This document shows, piece by piece, positions 24,534-34,353 of a stretch of DNA of 64,000 nucleotides (the stretch's first letter is position 1; each line of letters opens with the position of its first letter). Origin of the DNA: Fictibacillus phosphorivorans (GTDB lineage Bacteria; Bacillota; Bacilli; Bacillales; Fictibacillaceae); assembly GCF_023715845.1 (NCBI RefSeq), contig NZ_JAMBOR010000003.1:186001-250000 (forward strand). Direction: 5' to 3'. Below the pieces are notes generated by a model, which ran no database searches, had not been told where the DNA came from, and was given only the letters and a program-made list of their open reading frames with translations. The position numbers and the translations under genes are program-made.

Positions 24534-26046
24534 TTTTTCGCAGCTGTTTATAGAACGAACGGAAGAGTTCTGCTTTTTGTTTATTATTTGAAAAATAAGC
24601 TTTGACTAACGTACGAAGTTTATTATATTTATTTTGGTAAGGATACCAGTTAATCTCTTTTGATTTAAGTCCCGGATCTTTCATAACGGACATTTGTCTG
24701 CAGAAAGTATATAGACCTTCGTCCCCATGATAACTGCCTATTCCGCTGCTCTTAACACCGCCAAACGGAAGATAAGGATTTGCTACAGAAACTAAAACAT
24801 CATTGATTACAGCACTACCTGTAACAAGCTTTGATGTAACACGGTTTGCTTTCCGGCTGTCTTTTGTCCAAACGCTTGCATTTAGACCAAATTCCGTGCT
24901 ATTTGCTTTTTGAATAACTTCTTCTTCCGTAGTAAAACCGATGACAGGCATGACAGGTCCAAAGGTTTCTTCTTTCACAATCTTCATTTCATCCGTAATA
25001 TTTGTTAAAACCATCGGCTCGATATACATACTTTCTTCCCATTGATCAGGATGTTTTCCTGTCAGAAGCAGTGCTCCTTTTTCAAGAGCATCCAGCACAT
25101 GATCTTTTATGACTTCTTTTTGATTCTCGAATGTAATAGAACCTACATCTTCTTTCATCTTTAGCTTTTTTGTTTCTTCTACAAGAAGGTCCAGGAATTC
25201 TCCATGAACGGAACTTTGTACATAAACACGCTCCACTGACATACATACTTGGCCTGCATTCGTAAAGGCTCCCCAAATCGCACCATGAACCGCTCTTTTT
25301 AACGGAGCATCTTCGAACACAATCATCGGATCTTTACCGCCAAGCTCCAGCGTGTAAGGAATAAATCTCTTGCTTGCTTCTATTCCAATTTTTCTTCCCG
25401 TTTCAACCGACCCTGTAAAAAATATACAGTCAGGAGATCCTGCCACTAATTCTTGACCGAGTTCTTTACCGCCGTGTGCAACTTGCAGGAGATTTTTTGG
25501 CAGATTGATCTCTCTTGCGATTTTTTCAATCAACAAACCTATAGTAGGCGTAACTTCAGACGGTTTTAAAATCACCGAATTTCCTGCAATCAATGCTGAA
25601 ATAACAGGCGTCATTGCTAGCTGGAACGGAAAATTCCAAGGGCTGATGACCAGAACTGTTCCTAGAGGAAAATAATCCACATACGAAGATTTTCCAACTA
25701 AAAGAAGCGGTGTTGACACTCTTTTGCGCTTTAATATTTTTGGTGCGCGCTTTTCATAATACTGCAGGATATCAATAACAGGCGTAAGGTCTGCAGTCAA
25801 AGCTTCAGCCTTTACTTTCCCTGTTGCTGAACAAATTTCTTCAACGATTTCATCCATATGATCTAAAAGATAATGCTTCATCTTCGTAATAAAAGAAAGT
25901 CTGGTTTCTAAAGAACGAGAAGACCAAAACTTAAAAGCTGCCGAAGCTTTATCATATAGATCAGGTACTTGCTGAATGTCAGTTTCAAGCCATTGATCAA
26001 TCGTTTCCCCGGTAGCAGGATGTTTTGCAACCACTACGTTTTTCAT
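24529..26046 (-). CDS. Aldehyde dehydrogenase family protein (class 3-like)
   Basis: A 505-residue NAD(P)-dependent aldehyde dehydrogenase. ISPWNFPFQLA (catalytic Asn), FTGSVETGRKIG, catalytic Glu in LELGGKDPM (about 244) and catalytic Cys in NAGQVCMSVERVY (about 278). The C-terminus carries a basic, aromatic extension (KAYFSNNKQKAELFRSFYKQLRKK) not seen in DhaS, which may be a membrane-association tail as in fatty-aldehyde dehydrogenases (inference). ATG 26046 is at the right distance from GGGAAG; GTG 26055 is not. Confidence 0.88.
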   Translation of the reverse strand: MKNVVVAKHPATGETIDQWLETDIQQVPDLYDKASAAFKFWSSRSLETRLSFITKMKHYLLDHMDEIVEEICSATGKVKAEALTADLTPVIDILQYYEKRAPKILKRKRVSTPLLLVGKSSYVDYFPLGTVLVISPWNFPFQLAMTPVISALIAGNSVILKPSEVTPTIGLLIEKIAREINLPKNLLQVAHGGKELGQELVAGSPDCIFFTGSVETGRKIGIEASKRFIPYTLELGGKDPMIVFEDAPLKRAVHGAIWGAFTNAGQVCMSVERVYVQSSVHGEFLDLLVEETKKLKMKEDVGSITFENQKEVIKDHVLDALEKGALLLTGKHPDQWEESMYIEPMVLTNITDEMKIVKEETFGPVMPVIGFTTEEEVIQKANSTEFGLNASVWTKDSRKANRVTSKLVTGSAVINDVLVSVANPYLPFGGVKSSGIGSYHGDEGLYTFCRQMSVMKDPGLKSKEINWYPYQNKYNKLRTLVKAYFSNNKQKAELFRSFYKQLRKK

Positions 26047-26320
26047 ACTGCGCACTTCCCTTTATCAAAATATTCATACTCCTTTAATCATACCTTTTTT
26101 TGTGCGGGTTGTTTCAATCTTTTTTAATATGTACTAACATGTCAGTATATGGGTAAAATCCAAACGTAACTCGTTAATAAATAGTTCGAATTTAAATTAT
26201 CTTTTATTGCTTGATTCGTTAATTCTTGTTGATGTAATATTACACTTATAGAGAAATATTTAAAAAAAGATAATCTGAATTCAAATTTACATACATATAC
26301 TTTTGGTGAGGTGGGATAAG

Positions 26321-27559
26321 ATGAACCAAAAATGGATGAGACATGAAGGACAAAAGTGGGTTGAAGAAAAAATCATTACGCCTGACCAACTTGAACAAAT
26401 CGTTGCGCGATATCCAGATTCAAAAGAAATCAGAAAACCTGCTGGCATCCTCCCTGTTTTAGCAAGTATTTTAATTGGAGTCGGTATTTTATCATTTATT
26501 GCTTCCAACTGGAGCGAAATATCTCCATTAGCAAGGCTTGGTCTCTTATTATTGATCATGATCAGCTTTTATACAGTTGGGGATATGTATCTCAAAAAAG
26601 GAAATGAAACACTGGGAACATCGCTAAATCTTCTTGGTATCGTTTCCTTCGGAGCAAGTATCATCTTGTTAGGTCAAACTTTTCACCTGACTGCCACAGA
26701 CGCGAGACTCTTTGTCTTTTGGAGTCTGCCTGCTTTATTCTATTTGTTCAGAGATCGACACAAGCTTTACATCTTTTTTTTAGCAGTATTAACGATTGGC
26801 GGACAGCTGTACAGCATGGGAGAATTCGATTCTTTTAGTTATTTTCTTTTCGCTATCTTTTTGATCAGTATCGGGGGCTTTGTTTATTTATATCCGAGAA
26901 CATTAGAAATCTGGCTGTTTACAATCGGATTAAGCATACAAGCTTTTCTATTTGTTATCATTGAAGATTTGAATTTGCTCTGGTTCTTCTTATTTGGATT
27001 TGCCTTATACACTGCAAGCATGTGGATAAATAGAACCTTATTTAAACGATCGTTTAAACGCGTAGGCTCCCTCATCGGGTTTGCTTATGCATATGGGTTA
27101 TATTTCACACTTACGAACGAATTTTTAGCAGATTTAGAATTCCCGAATGCGGCATTATTCCTGCCACCTTTGATCCTAATCTTTGTTCTAGCTGCTCTCA
27201 AGAAAAGAAATGGTAGTACGAATCCGCCATCTTGGGAATTATTGATCTTCATTCCCTATTTCTATTTGGCAAAAGTAGCAGATCCACTGCTGACTGGCCT
27301 ACTGTATCTCGTGGTTATGTTTGCTTATTCAGGCTTTATGCTGGCTGACGGATACAAAAAAGAAAGTCGCTCACAAATCAATCTCGGTATCGTTCTTTTC
27401 TTACTCGTTTGCTTAATGGGGTACTTTAATCTCGCATGGGCTTTCATGCCGAAGTCCGTATTTTTCTTAATCGGCGGTATTCTGTTATTCATACTTAATG
27501 CATTTCTTCAGCGGAAGAAAAAACAAATTCTTAAAAACGGAGGGCCGCATGATGAATAG
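26321..27559 (+). CDS. DUF2157 polytopic membrane protein
   Basis: A 412-residue membrane protein: a soluble N-terminus of about 45 residues (WVEEKIITPDQLEQI), then 11-12 hydrophobic segments beginning with ILPVLASILIGVGILSFIASNW, the DUF2157 hallmark. GAGGTGGG precedes ATG 26321. It overlaps the following GDYXXLXY gene, a pairing that recurs in bacteria. No function is known to me. A perfect 12-bp palindrome TGTAATATTACA at 26233-26244 lies in its upstream region. Confidence 0.83.
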   Translation: MNQKWMRHEGQKWVEEKIITPDQLEQIVARYPDSKEIRKPAGILPVLASILIGVGILSFIASNWSEISPLARLGLLLLIMISFYTVGDMYLKKGNETLGTSLNLLGIVSFGASIILLGQTFHLTATDARLFVFWSLPALFYLFRDRHKLYIFFLAVLTIGGQLYSMGEFDSFSYFLFAIFLISIGGFVYLYPRTLEIWLFTIGLSIQAFLFVIIEDLNLLWFFLFGFALYTASMWINRTLFKRSFKRVGSLIGFAYAYGLYFTLTNEFLADLEFPNAALFLPPLILIFVLAALKKRNGSTNPPSWELLIFIPYFYLAKVADPLLTGLLYLVVMFAYSGFMLADGYKKESRSQINLGIVLFLLVCLMGYFNLAWAFMPKSVFFLIGGILLFILNAFLQRKKKQILKNGGPHDE

Positions 27560-28073
27560 AAAAAAAGGCTGGATTATAGCGGCTTCCCTTCAAGTGTTAT
27601 TTTTACTTTTTATCGCCGGAAGCTACTACAGCATTGATTACGTTGGAAAAGAGATCAAGATTAAAACTGTTCCTGTCGATCCAAGAGATATCCTTTATGG
27701 TGATTATGTAACGCTTAGTTTTGATATCAGTACGGTGCCTGTTTCTAAATGGAAAGGTGATCGCGAATCTTTAAACAGCGGTCAGCAGACTGTATTTGTT
27801 GTTCTGGAAGAAAACAAGGAAGGTTATTATGACGTTATAAGCGTTCATCCTGATAAACCCGATGTCGACGATCAACAAGTTACCTTAAAAGGGAAAGCTG
27901 AAAGATTTTGGGGAAATACAACCGATCAGATACAAATTCATTATGGATTAGAACGATATTACGTTGAGGAGAATACCGGTAAAGCGTTAGAGCAGCAAGC
28001 AAGTGATATGGCTGTTACTATTAAGATCGCACCTTGGGGAGCACAAAAGATTACTGATTTAAAACCTCTTTAA
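27549..28073 (+). CDS. GDYXXLXY domain protein
   Basis: A 174-residue membrane-anchored protein: one N-terminal TM segment (about residues 5-27), then the extracytoplasmic motif VDPRDILYGDYVTLSFD that names the family. It overlaps the DUF2157 gene by 11 bp with GGAGGG upstream, so the two are translationally coupled. Function unknown; probably a complex with the DUF2157 partner. Confidence 0.85.
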   Translation: MMNRKKGWIIAASLQVLFLLFIAGSYYSIDYVGKEIKIKTVPVDPRDILYGDYVTLSFDISTVPVSKWKGDRESLNSGQQTVFVVLEENKEGYYDVISVHPDKPDVDDQQVTLKGKAERFWGNTTDQIQIHYGLERYYVEENTGKALEQQASDMAVTIKIAPWGAQKITDLKPL

Positions 28074-28083
28074 AATCAAAACG

Positions 28084-28115
28084 CTAAGTCCTCTTTGTTA
28101 AGAGGGCTTTTTTTC
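28084..28115 (+). terminator. Terminator after the GDYXXLXY gene
   Basis: GTCCTCTT/AAGAGGGC stem followed by a T run. Confidence 0.8.
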
Positions 28116-28165
28116 TTCGGTTTAAGATTGCGTATTACGGGAAAATTGATAAAGAGGTGAAAACA

Positions 28166-28501
28166 ATGTCCGATACTAAAATCATTGAATTGAAAGATGT
28201 AATAAACGCCTGGGTTGGAAATCAAGTTGCGATTCGTAAGGAAGAAACCGGCGATTTAGATCAAATCACGATTTCCCTGCAAAAAGCTACATTTGAACAG
28301 CGCGATGCACCTGATGAATATCTAGGAGACCATATATTGTTTTTACACGGAACCGCTTATGCGGCAGAAGAAGGTACTTCAGTTGAACTTCCTGCTGTCA
28401 CTTACGAAATCCCAATTGACGGAATAACTGACATAAGAATTGATTCGGATATCGTATCTTTTGAAACCAGCAGAGCTCAATATGTTATAAACAAAAATTA
28501 G
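28166..28501 (+). CDS. Hypothetical protein, 111 aa
   Basis: Soluble, acidic protein without signal or TM segment; AAGAGGTG lies 8 nt before ATG 28166. The pattern of alternating strands (VAIRKEETGDLDQITISLQKATF ... ILFLHGTAYAAE ... VSFETSRAQYVI) suggests a small beta fold. A strong terminator follows, so it is a one-gene unit. I do not recognise the family. Confidence 0.75.
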   Translation: MSDTKIIELKDVINAWVGNQVAIRKEETGDLDQITISLQKATFEQRDAPDEYLGDHILFLHGTAYAAEEGTSVELPAVTYEIPIDGITDIRIDSDIVSFETSRAQYVINKN

Positions 28502-28547
28502 AGGGTCTCCCAATGGTAAGGTGAACTTACTTTTGGGAGACCCTTTA
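28501..28547. terminator. Bidirectional terminator between the hypothetical gene and hemAT
   Basis: AGGGTCTCCCAA/TTGGGAGACCCT perfect stem, T run on both sides. Confidence 0.9.
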
Positions 28548-29867
28548 TTAATCTTGCATATTCCTTGTTACATCGGAAAGGGAGTCCGCAGAAATAGCGA
28601 TCTGCCCTACCGCTTGGCTGAGCTCTTCGATCACTTCTGCCATAATTTCTACTTCATTTTCAAGCTTCCCGCTTCTCTCGGTGCTTTCATCCATTTTTAA
28701 TAAAATGGCATTAAAGAAATCCGTAATCTCTGTAGCTTCAGAAACACTGTCATTTATGAAATGATGAATGCTTGCTACGGAACCCGAAACGGCTTCAATC
28801 CTTTTTTGTGTATTTTTCACAAGATCAGATACACCTGAGACGGACGTTTTGGTTTGGTCGGCTAATTTTCGGACTTCATGAGCAACAACAGAGAATCCTT
28901 TTCCCGCTTCTCCAGCTCTCGCTGCTTCAATGGCTGCATTCAGGGATAAGAGATTCGTCTGTTCCGCAATAGCTGTTACGATATCGACTACATCATTAAT
29001 TTTGACGGTAGCTTGCTCCAGATTCACAAGCTCGGCAGAGATCTGTTCAGATTGCTCTTTTACTTTATTGATCATCTGCTGGTGGTCTTCAAGTTTATTT
29101 TTACCTGCAAGTGAATTCTTCGAAACTTCTCCACCAGATTCCGCTGTATCTTTTGCAAAGACAACAACTTCATCAGCTTTTGACGTAAGTTCTTGCAGCG
29201 CTGCGCTCGTTTCCTCTGAAATGCTTGCGAGCTCATCTACAGAATTTCCTACTGATTGAGTAATCTGCATTTTCTGTTTCTCATGGCGTGCTCTTTCTTT
29301 TAACTGTTCAAATTCAAAAGCTTCTAAAACAATCTGTTGTTCAAAATTCAAGATCTTTGTTACGGCTTTAACAGCTTGCTGATATTCCGCTTTCCCCTCA
29401 ACATTCTGATCTAAAATAAAAAGGATGGAAAGAAGCATATCCTGAAACGAACAAATATACCATTTCGGCTGTAACCCTATTTTAAAGTGAATGTGTGCAA
29501 TTGCTTTTCTCTGATCTACATAACTTTCATCAATGACACCATCAAACATCTCTTGGATATGTTTGATTAAAGTTACTTTCAAACGTTTAATCGAACTATG
29601 TTTTTGAATCATTTCGAGCAGACCAGGTACGTATTCAATATTTTTATAAAACTGATCAACAATTCTTTCAATGTTCTCTGAAATGAGAGGTTTAAGCGAC
29701 CGGATCACAGCCAGGTCTTCGTATGTTAAAGAAATCATGTTTATTTGTTTTTGCCATTCACTATCTGCCGGTACACTAATTTCCACATCTTTCATCAACT
29801 CTTGGAATAACTGCGCTACAATTTTTTTTTCAGTTTTCTTCGTTAGAATGCTTAAGATTGAAGCCAT
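28548..29867 (-). CDS. hemAT: Heme-based aerotaxis transducer HemAT
   Basis: Soluble oxygen-sensing chemotaxis receptor of 439 residues. The N-terminal globin-coupled-sensor domain (about 30-190) has the proximal-His region [16 protein letters not shown] as in B. subtilis HemAT. The C-terminal methyl-accepting signalling domain contains the conserved hairpin [33 protein letters not shown] (about 305-340). It binds oxygen via heme and signals to CheA. AAGGA precedes the ATG. Upstream is a perfect Fnr-type box positioned like an activator site. Confidence 0.93.
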   Translation of the reverse strand: MASILSILTKKTEKKIVAQLFQELMKDVEISVPADSEWQKQINMISLTYEDLAVIRSLKPLISENIERIVDQFYKNIEYVPGLLEMIQKHSSIKRLKVTLIKHIQEMFDGVIDESYVDQRKAIAHIHFKIGLQPKWYICSFQDMLLSILFILDQNVEGKAEYQQAVKAVTKILNFEQQIVLEAFEFEQLKERARHEKQKMQITQSVGNSVDELASISEETSAALQELTSKADEVVVFAKDTAESGGEVSKNSLAGKNKLEDHQQMINKVKEQSEQISAELVNLEQATVKINDVVDIVTAIAEQTNLLSLNAAIEAARAGEAGKGFSVVAHEVRKLADQTKTSVSGVSDLVKNTQKRIEAVSGSVASIHHFINDSVSEATEITDFFNAILLKMDESTERSGKLENEVEIMAEVIEELSQAVGQIAISADSLSDVTRNMQD

Positions 29868-29901
29868 TATTATATTCCTTCTTCCTATATGATCACTTAA
29901 T

Positions 29902-29944
29902 AATCTAATCCAAAATTTAGCGAATCGATGTGACTTTTATCACA
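29902..29944 (-). promoter_or_regulatory. Candidate Fnr-dependent promoter of hemAT
   Basis: Perfect TGTGA-N6-TCACA at 29929-29944 and, on the minus strand, TAGATT at 29902-29907 as -10. If transcription starts 7 nt past the hexamer, the box centre is at -41.5, the classic Fnr activation position. Confidence 0.55.
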
Positions 29945-29959
29945 TTTTGTTACTCATAT

Positions 29960-29984
29960 GTTTTATCGACGGAAGATGGGGTAT
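29960..29984 (+). promoter_or_regulatory. Candidate SigB (general stress) promoter
   Basis: GTTTTA, 13-bp spacer, GGGTAT, closely matching the SigB consensus (GTTTAA, 12-15 bp, GGGTAT). It points to the small lipoprotein gene 55 bp downstream. Confidence 0.6.
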
Positions 29985-30038
29985 CTTCAAGTAAGCATAA
30001 ATAACTAGTCTAAAAAAATGAAACGAGGAGTGGTTCAC

Positions 30039-30191
30039 ATGTGGAAAAAAAGATGGGCAGCCGGTACTTTGGCAGCGATGTTAACCTTAGGTGGATTAAC
30101 TGCTTGCGGTGATGGTGTTGACCAAGATAACGGTGTAGATGATGGCCAGCAAAACGATGAAATGGATGAAAAGAATAAAGAAGAAGGTTAA
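30039..30191 (+). CDS. Tiny lipoprotein, 50 aa
   Basis: MWKKRWAAGTLAAMLTLGG then lipobox LTAC, followed by about 27 mostly Asp/Asn/Gln/Glu residues. This is a complete type II signal peptide with a very short acidic mature part, so it would be a lipid-anchored surface peptide. ACGAGGAG precedes the ATG. It has its own SigB-like promoter and terminator. Function unknown; probably a stress-induced envelope component. Confidence 0.75.
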   Translation: MWKKRWAAGTLAAMLTLGGLTACGDGVDQDNGVDDGQQNDEMDEKNKEEG

Positions 30192-30196
30192 ATAAA

Positions 30197-30245
30197 CGAA
30201 AACGAGCTGGCTCAACCAACGGTTGAATCAGCTCGTTTATTTTTA
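30197..30245. terminator. Bidirectional terminator between the small lipoprotein and bmrD
   Basis: ACGAGCTG.TTCAACC/GGTTGAATCAGCTCGT stem followed by T-rich sequence. Confidence 0.88.
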
Positions 30246-32273
30246 CGCTGTTTTTTCAGCTCGTTTTTCGGTTTTTCCTTGCTGAAGCTGATACATTTGG
30301 AAGTAACGTCCTTCTTGCTTCATCAATTCATCATGATTTCCGCGTTCTACGATGATACCGCGGTCTAGAACGAGAATCTGGTCCGCGCTCTTAATCGTTG
30401 AAAGACGGTGAGCAATAATAAACGTTGTTCTTCCCCGCTTCAATACATCAAGTGCCTCCTGAATGATTGCTTCTGTTTCTGTATCAATACTTGCTGTTGC
30501 TTCATCTAGTATTAGAATTGCTGGATTATAAGCAAGTGCTCTAGCAAACGAGATCAGCTGACGCTGCCCGGAAGAAAGCGTACTTCCCTTCTCGATAACC
30601 GGTTCATCCAACCTTTTTGGCAGGTTATTAATGAAAGGCATCGCTCCGACATCCGTTAATGCTTTTTCAACTTGTTCTCTCGTAATCTCAGGATTACCCA
30701 GGCTTACGTTAGAGGCGATCGTTCCTGTGAATAGGAACGGATCTTGAAGGACGATTCCCATATGCTGTCGCATTTCCTGTTTTGACAATTCCATGATATC
30801 CTGATCGTCAATCGTGATTTTACCCTGTTTGATATCGTAAAAACGGAAAAGCAAATTCATGATAGAACTCTTACCAGAGCCCGTATGACCAACGAGCGCT
30901 ACAGTTTCTCCTTGGTTCGCTTCAAAATCAATATTTTTCAGCACCGGTTCTCCGTCCACATAGCTGAATGTTACGTCCTTGAATGCTACATTTCCTTTGT
31001 AACGAGGAATCTCGACCTTCGTCACCGTCTGGCCTGGTTCATCCATTAATACAAAAACTCTCTCAGCGGAAACAAGTGCCTGTTCCAGTTGAGCAAGCTG
31101 GTTCACCATCCCGGTTACCGGGTGGAACATTCGGTTCAAATAATCCACGAATGCATAGAGCACACCGATCGAAATAGCGGAACCGATTCCCAGCGCCTGA
31201 CCTCCAAAGTGCCAAATAAAGGCCATGAACGCAAGGTTTTTCAAGAATAACACCAGATTGTGCCCAGTCATCGCATTCAGGCTTAACAGTTTATTTTGAA
31301 ACGTGAAGTATTCTTTGTTCATGGTCTCGAATTCTTCAGTGGTTTCCTTCTGTCTCTTAAATGCCTGAATAATGGTCATACCATTTATCGATTCGTTGAT
31401 CATGCCGTTAATATCACTTAAGGTTGATCGGATCTTATGGTTGTATTTGGACGCGAACTTCCGGTAAACCTTAATCCAAACAACCAGGATCGGAACGAGG
31501 ATCAAACAGATCGTTGCAAGCTTAACATCGAGCAAGAACAATGCTGTGAAGATACCGGTCAGATAGATGATACCTGTGAAGAAGTTGGCAAGTACGTTTA
31601 TAAATAGCTCTTTAATCGCTTCCGTATCGTTTGTTATACGCGAAACGATTTTACCTGCCGGCTGATTATCAAAATAAGTGATAGCCACTCGCTGTACGTG
31701 AGCAAATACATCCTGACGAATTTTTTTGATAACCAAGTTTGACGATCGTTGCAACATGTAGCGCTGACCGTACTGAAAGAATGCTGCAAATAAAAGTAGC
31801 CCTAAATAGATCATCATAAGTTTCATGATCCCTGCAATTTCTGGCTTATAAAATGCGAAAGTTTCCTGGATACTTAACTTTTCCGCTGGGTAAGTATTTG
31901 ATTTTCCTTTATAAAAAATCGTAACCTCCCCATTTTCCGCTGATCGTTCACCAGTAATGGATACAGGCTGATCAATGATATAATAATCACGTTTAACCTG
32001 TACTACCCGTATTTCTTTTCCTTTATTTTCTCCCTGATCAAAATGATCACTTCGTTTATACCAGTTTCCATCGTACTTCACTGCTGCTTTTTCTCTTTCA
32101 CTCACCTGATACCAAGGTTTTTCAATACCGAGTATGTGATCATCAATCATGGTTTTCGCTATAAATGGTCCCGTCAGCTCGGCTGCTATAGCGACAGTCA
32201 GCATGAGCAATCCTAGAATGAAATTCTTTTTATATTGAAGTGCGTATTGAAACAGGCGTTTTCCTACGTTCAT
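30243..32273 (-). CDS. bmrD: Heterodimeric multidrug ABC exporter subunit BmrD (YheH)
   Basis: A 676-residue half-transporter: TM1 (about 17-37), a large extracytoplasmic insertion (about 50-145) characteristic of BmrD, five more TM segments, then an ABC domain with Walker A GHTGSGKSS (about 460), signature LSSGQRQLISFARAL and Walker B AILILDEATASID with the catalytic Glu. It works with BmrC, encoded 2 bp upstream. In B. subtilis the pair exports drugs such as doxorubicin in vitro and is induced by ribosome-targeting antibiotics. Confidence 0.92.
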   Translation of the reverse strand: MNVGKRLFQYALQYKKNFILGLLMLTVAIAAELTGPFIAKTMIDDHILGIEKPWYQVSEREKAAVKYDGNWYKRSDHFDQGENKGKEIRVVQVKRDYYIIDQPVSITGERSAENGEVTIFYKGKSNTYPAEKLSIQETFAFYKPEIAGIMKLMMIYLGLLLFAAFFQYGQRYMLQRSSNLVIKKIRQDVFAHVQRVAITYFDNQPAGKIVSRITNDTEAIKELFINVLANFFTGIIYLTGIFTALFLLDVKLATICLILVPILVVWIKVYRKFASKYNHKIRSTLSDINGMINESINGMTIIQAFKRQKETTEEFETMNKEYFTFQNKLLSLNAMTGHNLVLFLKNLAFMAFIWHFGGQALGIGSAISIGVLYAFVDYLNRMFHPVTGMVNQLAQLEQALVSAERVFVLMDEPGQTVTKVEIPRYKGNVAFKDVTFSYVDGEPVLKNIDFEANQGETVALVGHTGSGKSSIMNLLFRFYDIKQGKITIDDQDIMELSKQEMRQHMGIVLQDPFLFTGTIASNVSLGNPEITREQVEKALTDVGAMPFINNLPKRLDEPVIEKGSTLSSGQRQLISFARALAYNPAILILDEATASIDTETEAIIQEALDVLKRGRTTFIIAHRLSTIKSADQILVLDRGIIVERGNHDELMKQEGRYFQMYQLQQGKTEKRAEKTA

Positions 32274-32275
32274 GG

Positions 32276-34033
32276 CTACACCGCCTTATTGTCATTTAAG
32301 TTTTGTTCGATTTGCTGGCGTTCATGCTGCTCTTTATACCAGCCATCTCTAGCTATTAAATCCTCATGTTTTCCTTCATCCACGATCATTCCGTCTTCAA
32401 TAACGATGATCCAGTCTGCGTGTTCAACTGCAGATAACCGATGTGTTGTAATAAATGTCGTTTTACCTGCACGTTCTTTACGAATATTTCTGATAATCGC
32501 TGTTTCCGTCTTTGCATCAACAGCAGAAAGCGCATCATCTAGAATTAAAATTTCAGGATCCACACAAAGTGCACGCGCGATCGACACACGCTGCTTTTGC
32601 CCTCCGGATAACGCCACACCTTTTTCTCCAACTAAGGTATCCAAGCCTTCTGGGAGATAGTTGACATCATTTTTAAAGGACGCCATCTCCATAACGTGAT
32701 TCAGCTTATCCGTATCAGCAAATTGATTACCGAATAATATGTTTTCCTTCACGGTCTTAGAGAACAGAATCGCGTCCTGAGGTACATAACCGATCCAGCC
32801 TTGTAGATCCTCTAAGGCGATATCTTCAATATCAACACCAGAGAAGCTGATTTTCCCTTCACCAACTGGGTATTCTCTCAGTAACTGCTTCAGCAATGTC
32901 GTCTTGCCGCTTCCCGTACGCCCTACAATTCCGAGGGTTTCTCCTTTTTTAACCGTCACATTGATACCCTTTAAGTTATCAGACTCTGATGAAGGATATT
33001 TGAACGTAACATCCTCAAATTTAATCGTTCCTGGGTCTGATAAAGGAACCAGGTCTTCACCGTTTTTAACATCCGCTTCGTACGCGAGCGTTTCGTTTAC
33101 ACGGTCCAGTGATGCACTACCGCGTTCCATTACATTAATTAATTCACCGACTGCGATCATCGGCCAGATCAGCATACCTAGATAAACGTTGAAGGTAACA
33201 AGTTCTCCGAGTGTAATCGTATTATGGAAAACCATGTAGGCTCCATAACCTAATCCGATCAAATAGCTCAATCCCACAAGGATCTTAATGGTTGGCTCAA
33301 AAAGAGCATCAATTCTTGAAACAGCGAGATTCTTTTCAAAAACATCTTCCGTAACTTTATTGAAGCGTTCTACATCCGCTTCTTCCTGTACATAAGCACG
33401 GATAACACGAACGCCTTGAATACTTTCCAGAACGGAATCGTTCATTTCCCCAAATGCATCCTGAGCAACTGTAAAACGCTGATGCACTTTCTTACCGTAC
33501 TTTTTAATAATGAATGCAATAATCGGCAGCGGTATAAGAGCTGCGAACGTTAATTTCCAGCTGATCATAAAACCCATCACAAACAAGATCGTCAGCATGA
33601 ACAGACTGGAGTCAACGAGTGTCAATATCCCAAAGCCGGCAGTCATCGAGATGGCTTTTAAATCGTTTGTTGCACGCGCCATCAAATCTCCTGTTCTATT
33701 CTTCTCAAAAAAAGTAGGGGTCATTTTTAGTAGGTGACGCATGAACCTTGAACGCATCGTACGTTCAATAATAAAAGCGCCTCCAAAAAGCTGGTACATC
33801 CAGATGTACATCGTGACATACATCGAGACGAGTACCGCCACGAAGATACCGAGGGTCTTCATCATATCTGCTCTCGTGATCGTGCCCATATGAATGGAGT
33901 CTATCGTATTACCAATTAATTTAGGCGGAATGATTTCAATAATACCCACTACCGTTAAAAGAACGACCGCCACTGTGTACCTGATCCAATGCCTCTTAAA
34001 AAACCAGGCTAACTTTCCTAAAACCGAAAACAT
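32276..34033 (-). CDS. bmrC: Heterodimeric multidrug ABC exporter subunit BmrC (YheI)
   Basis: A 585-residue half-transporter: six TM segments (to about 310) and an ABC domain with Walker A GRTGSGKTT, signature LSGGQKQRVSIARAL and Walker B ILILDDALSAVD. The Asp in place of the catalytic Glu marks the degenerate ATP site, as in BmrC; the consensus Glu is in BmrD. Length equals B. subtilis BmrC as I recall it. GGAGGAG precedes the ATG. The long leader upstream, with two mini-ORFs and two terminator-like hairpins, suggests attenuation control. Confidence 0.92.
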   Translation of the reverse strand: MFSVLGKLAWFFKRHWIRYTVAVVLLTVVGIIEIIPPKLIGNTIDSIHMGTITRADMMKTLGIFVAVLVSMYVTMYIWMYQLFGGAFIIERTMRSRFMRHLLKMTPTFFEKNRTGDLMARATNDLKAISMTAGFGILTLVDSSLFMLTILFVMGFMISWKLTFAALIPLPIIAFIIKKYGKKVHQRFTVAQDAFGEMNDSVLESIQGVRVIRAYVQEEADVERFNKVTEDVFEKNLAVSRIDALFEPTIKILVGLSYLIGLGYGAYMVFHNTITLGELVTFNVYLGMLIWPMIAVGELINVMERGSASLDRVNETLAYEADVKNGEDLVPLSDPGTIKFEDVTFKYPSSESDNLKGINVTVKKGETLGIVGRTGSGKTTLLKQLLREYPVGEGKISFSGVDIEDIALEDLQGWIGYVPQDAILFSKTVKENILFGNQFADTDKLNHVMEMASFKNDVNYLPEGLDTLVGEKGVALSGGQKQRVSIARALCVDPEILILDDALSAVDAKTETAIIRNIRKERAGKTTFITTHRLSAVEHADWIIVIEDGMIVDEGKHEDLIARDGWYKEQHERQQIEQNLNDNKAV

Positions 34034-34087
34034 ATCTTTCTCTCCTCCCTATCTCGCTGTTTTCTTTAAAACAAATGTTTACATGAG

Positions 34088-34147
34088 CTACCCAAAAAGT
34101 GTATGATCCTTCCGTTCTAGCCACATCAATAACACTCCGTTTTTCAT
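34088..34147 (-). CDS. 19-codon mini-ORF in the bmrC leader
   Basis: MKNGVLLMWLERKDHTLFG then TAG. GGAGG lies 8 nt before the ATG, an ideal site. It begins 114 nt before bmrC and follows the second hairpin. Likely a regulatory leader peptide rather than a functional protein, but possibly chance. Confidence 0.45.
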   Translation of the reverse strand: MKNGVLLMWLERKDHTLFG

Positions 34148-34229
34148 ATCCTCTACCTCCAAATTTTGTGTGAGTTTCCTTACACAGCCTTTTATTTATT
34201 GCAAAAGAAGAACAATCTTCATGCAAATG

Positions 34230-34266
34230 AAAACAAAAAGCATACCACTCGAAGGCGATATGCTTT
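34230..34266 (-). terminator. Second hairpin of the bmrCD leader
   Basis: AAAGCATA/TATGCTTT stem (34237-34244 with 34259-34266), followed on the minus strand by TTGTTTT. Confidence 0.6.
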
Positions 34267-34275
34267 AAAAACCAT

Positions 34276-34304
34276 AAAAAAACACACGTCACGACTGGGG
34301 TGAC
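34276..34304 (-). terminator. First hairpin of the bmrCD leader (attenuator candidate)
   Basis: CGCAGGTCAC/GTGACGTGTG stem with a 7-nt loop and one mismatch, then a run of seven T on the minus strand. It lies 50 bp after the upstream leader ORF. Confidence 0.65.
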
Positions 34305-34353
34305 CTGCGTAATGAATATGTATAGAGATCAATAAAACGAAAAGAAAGGACTC

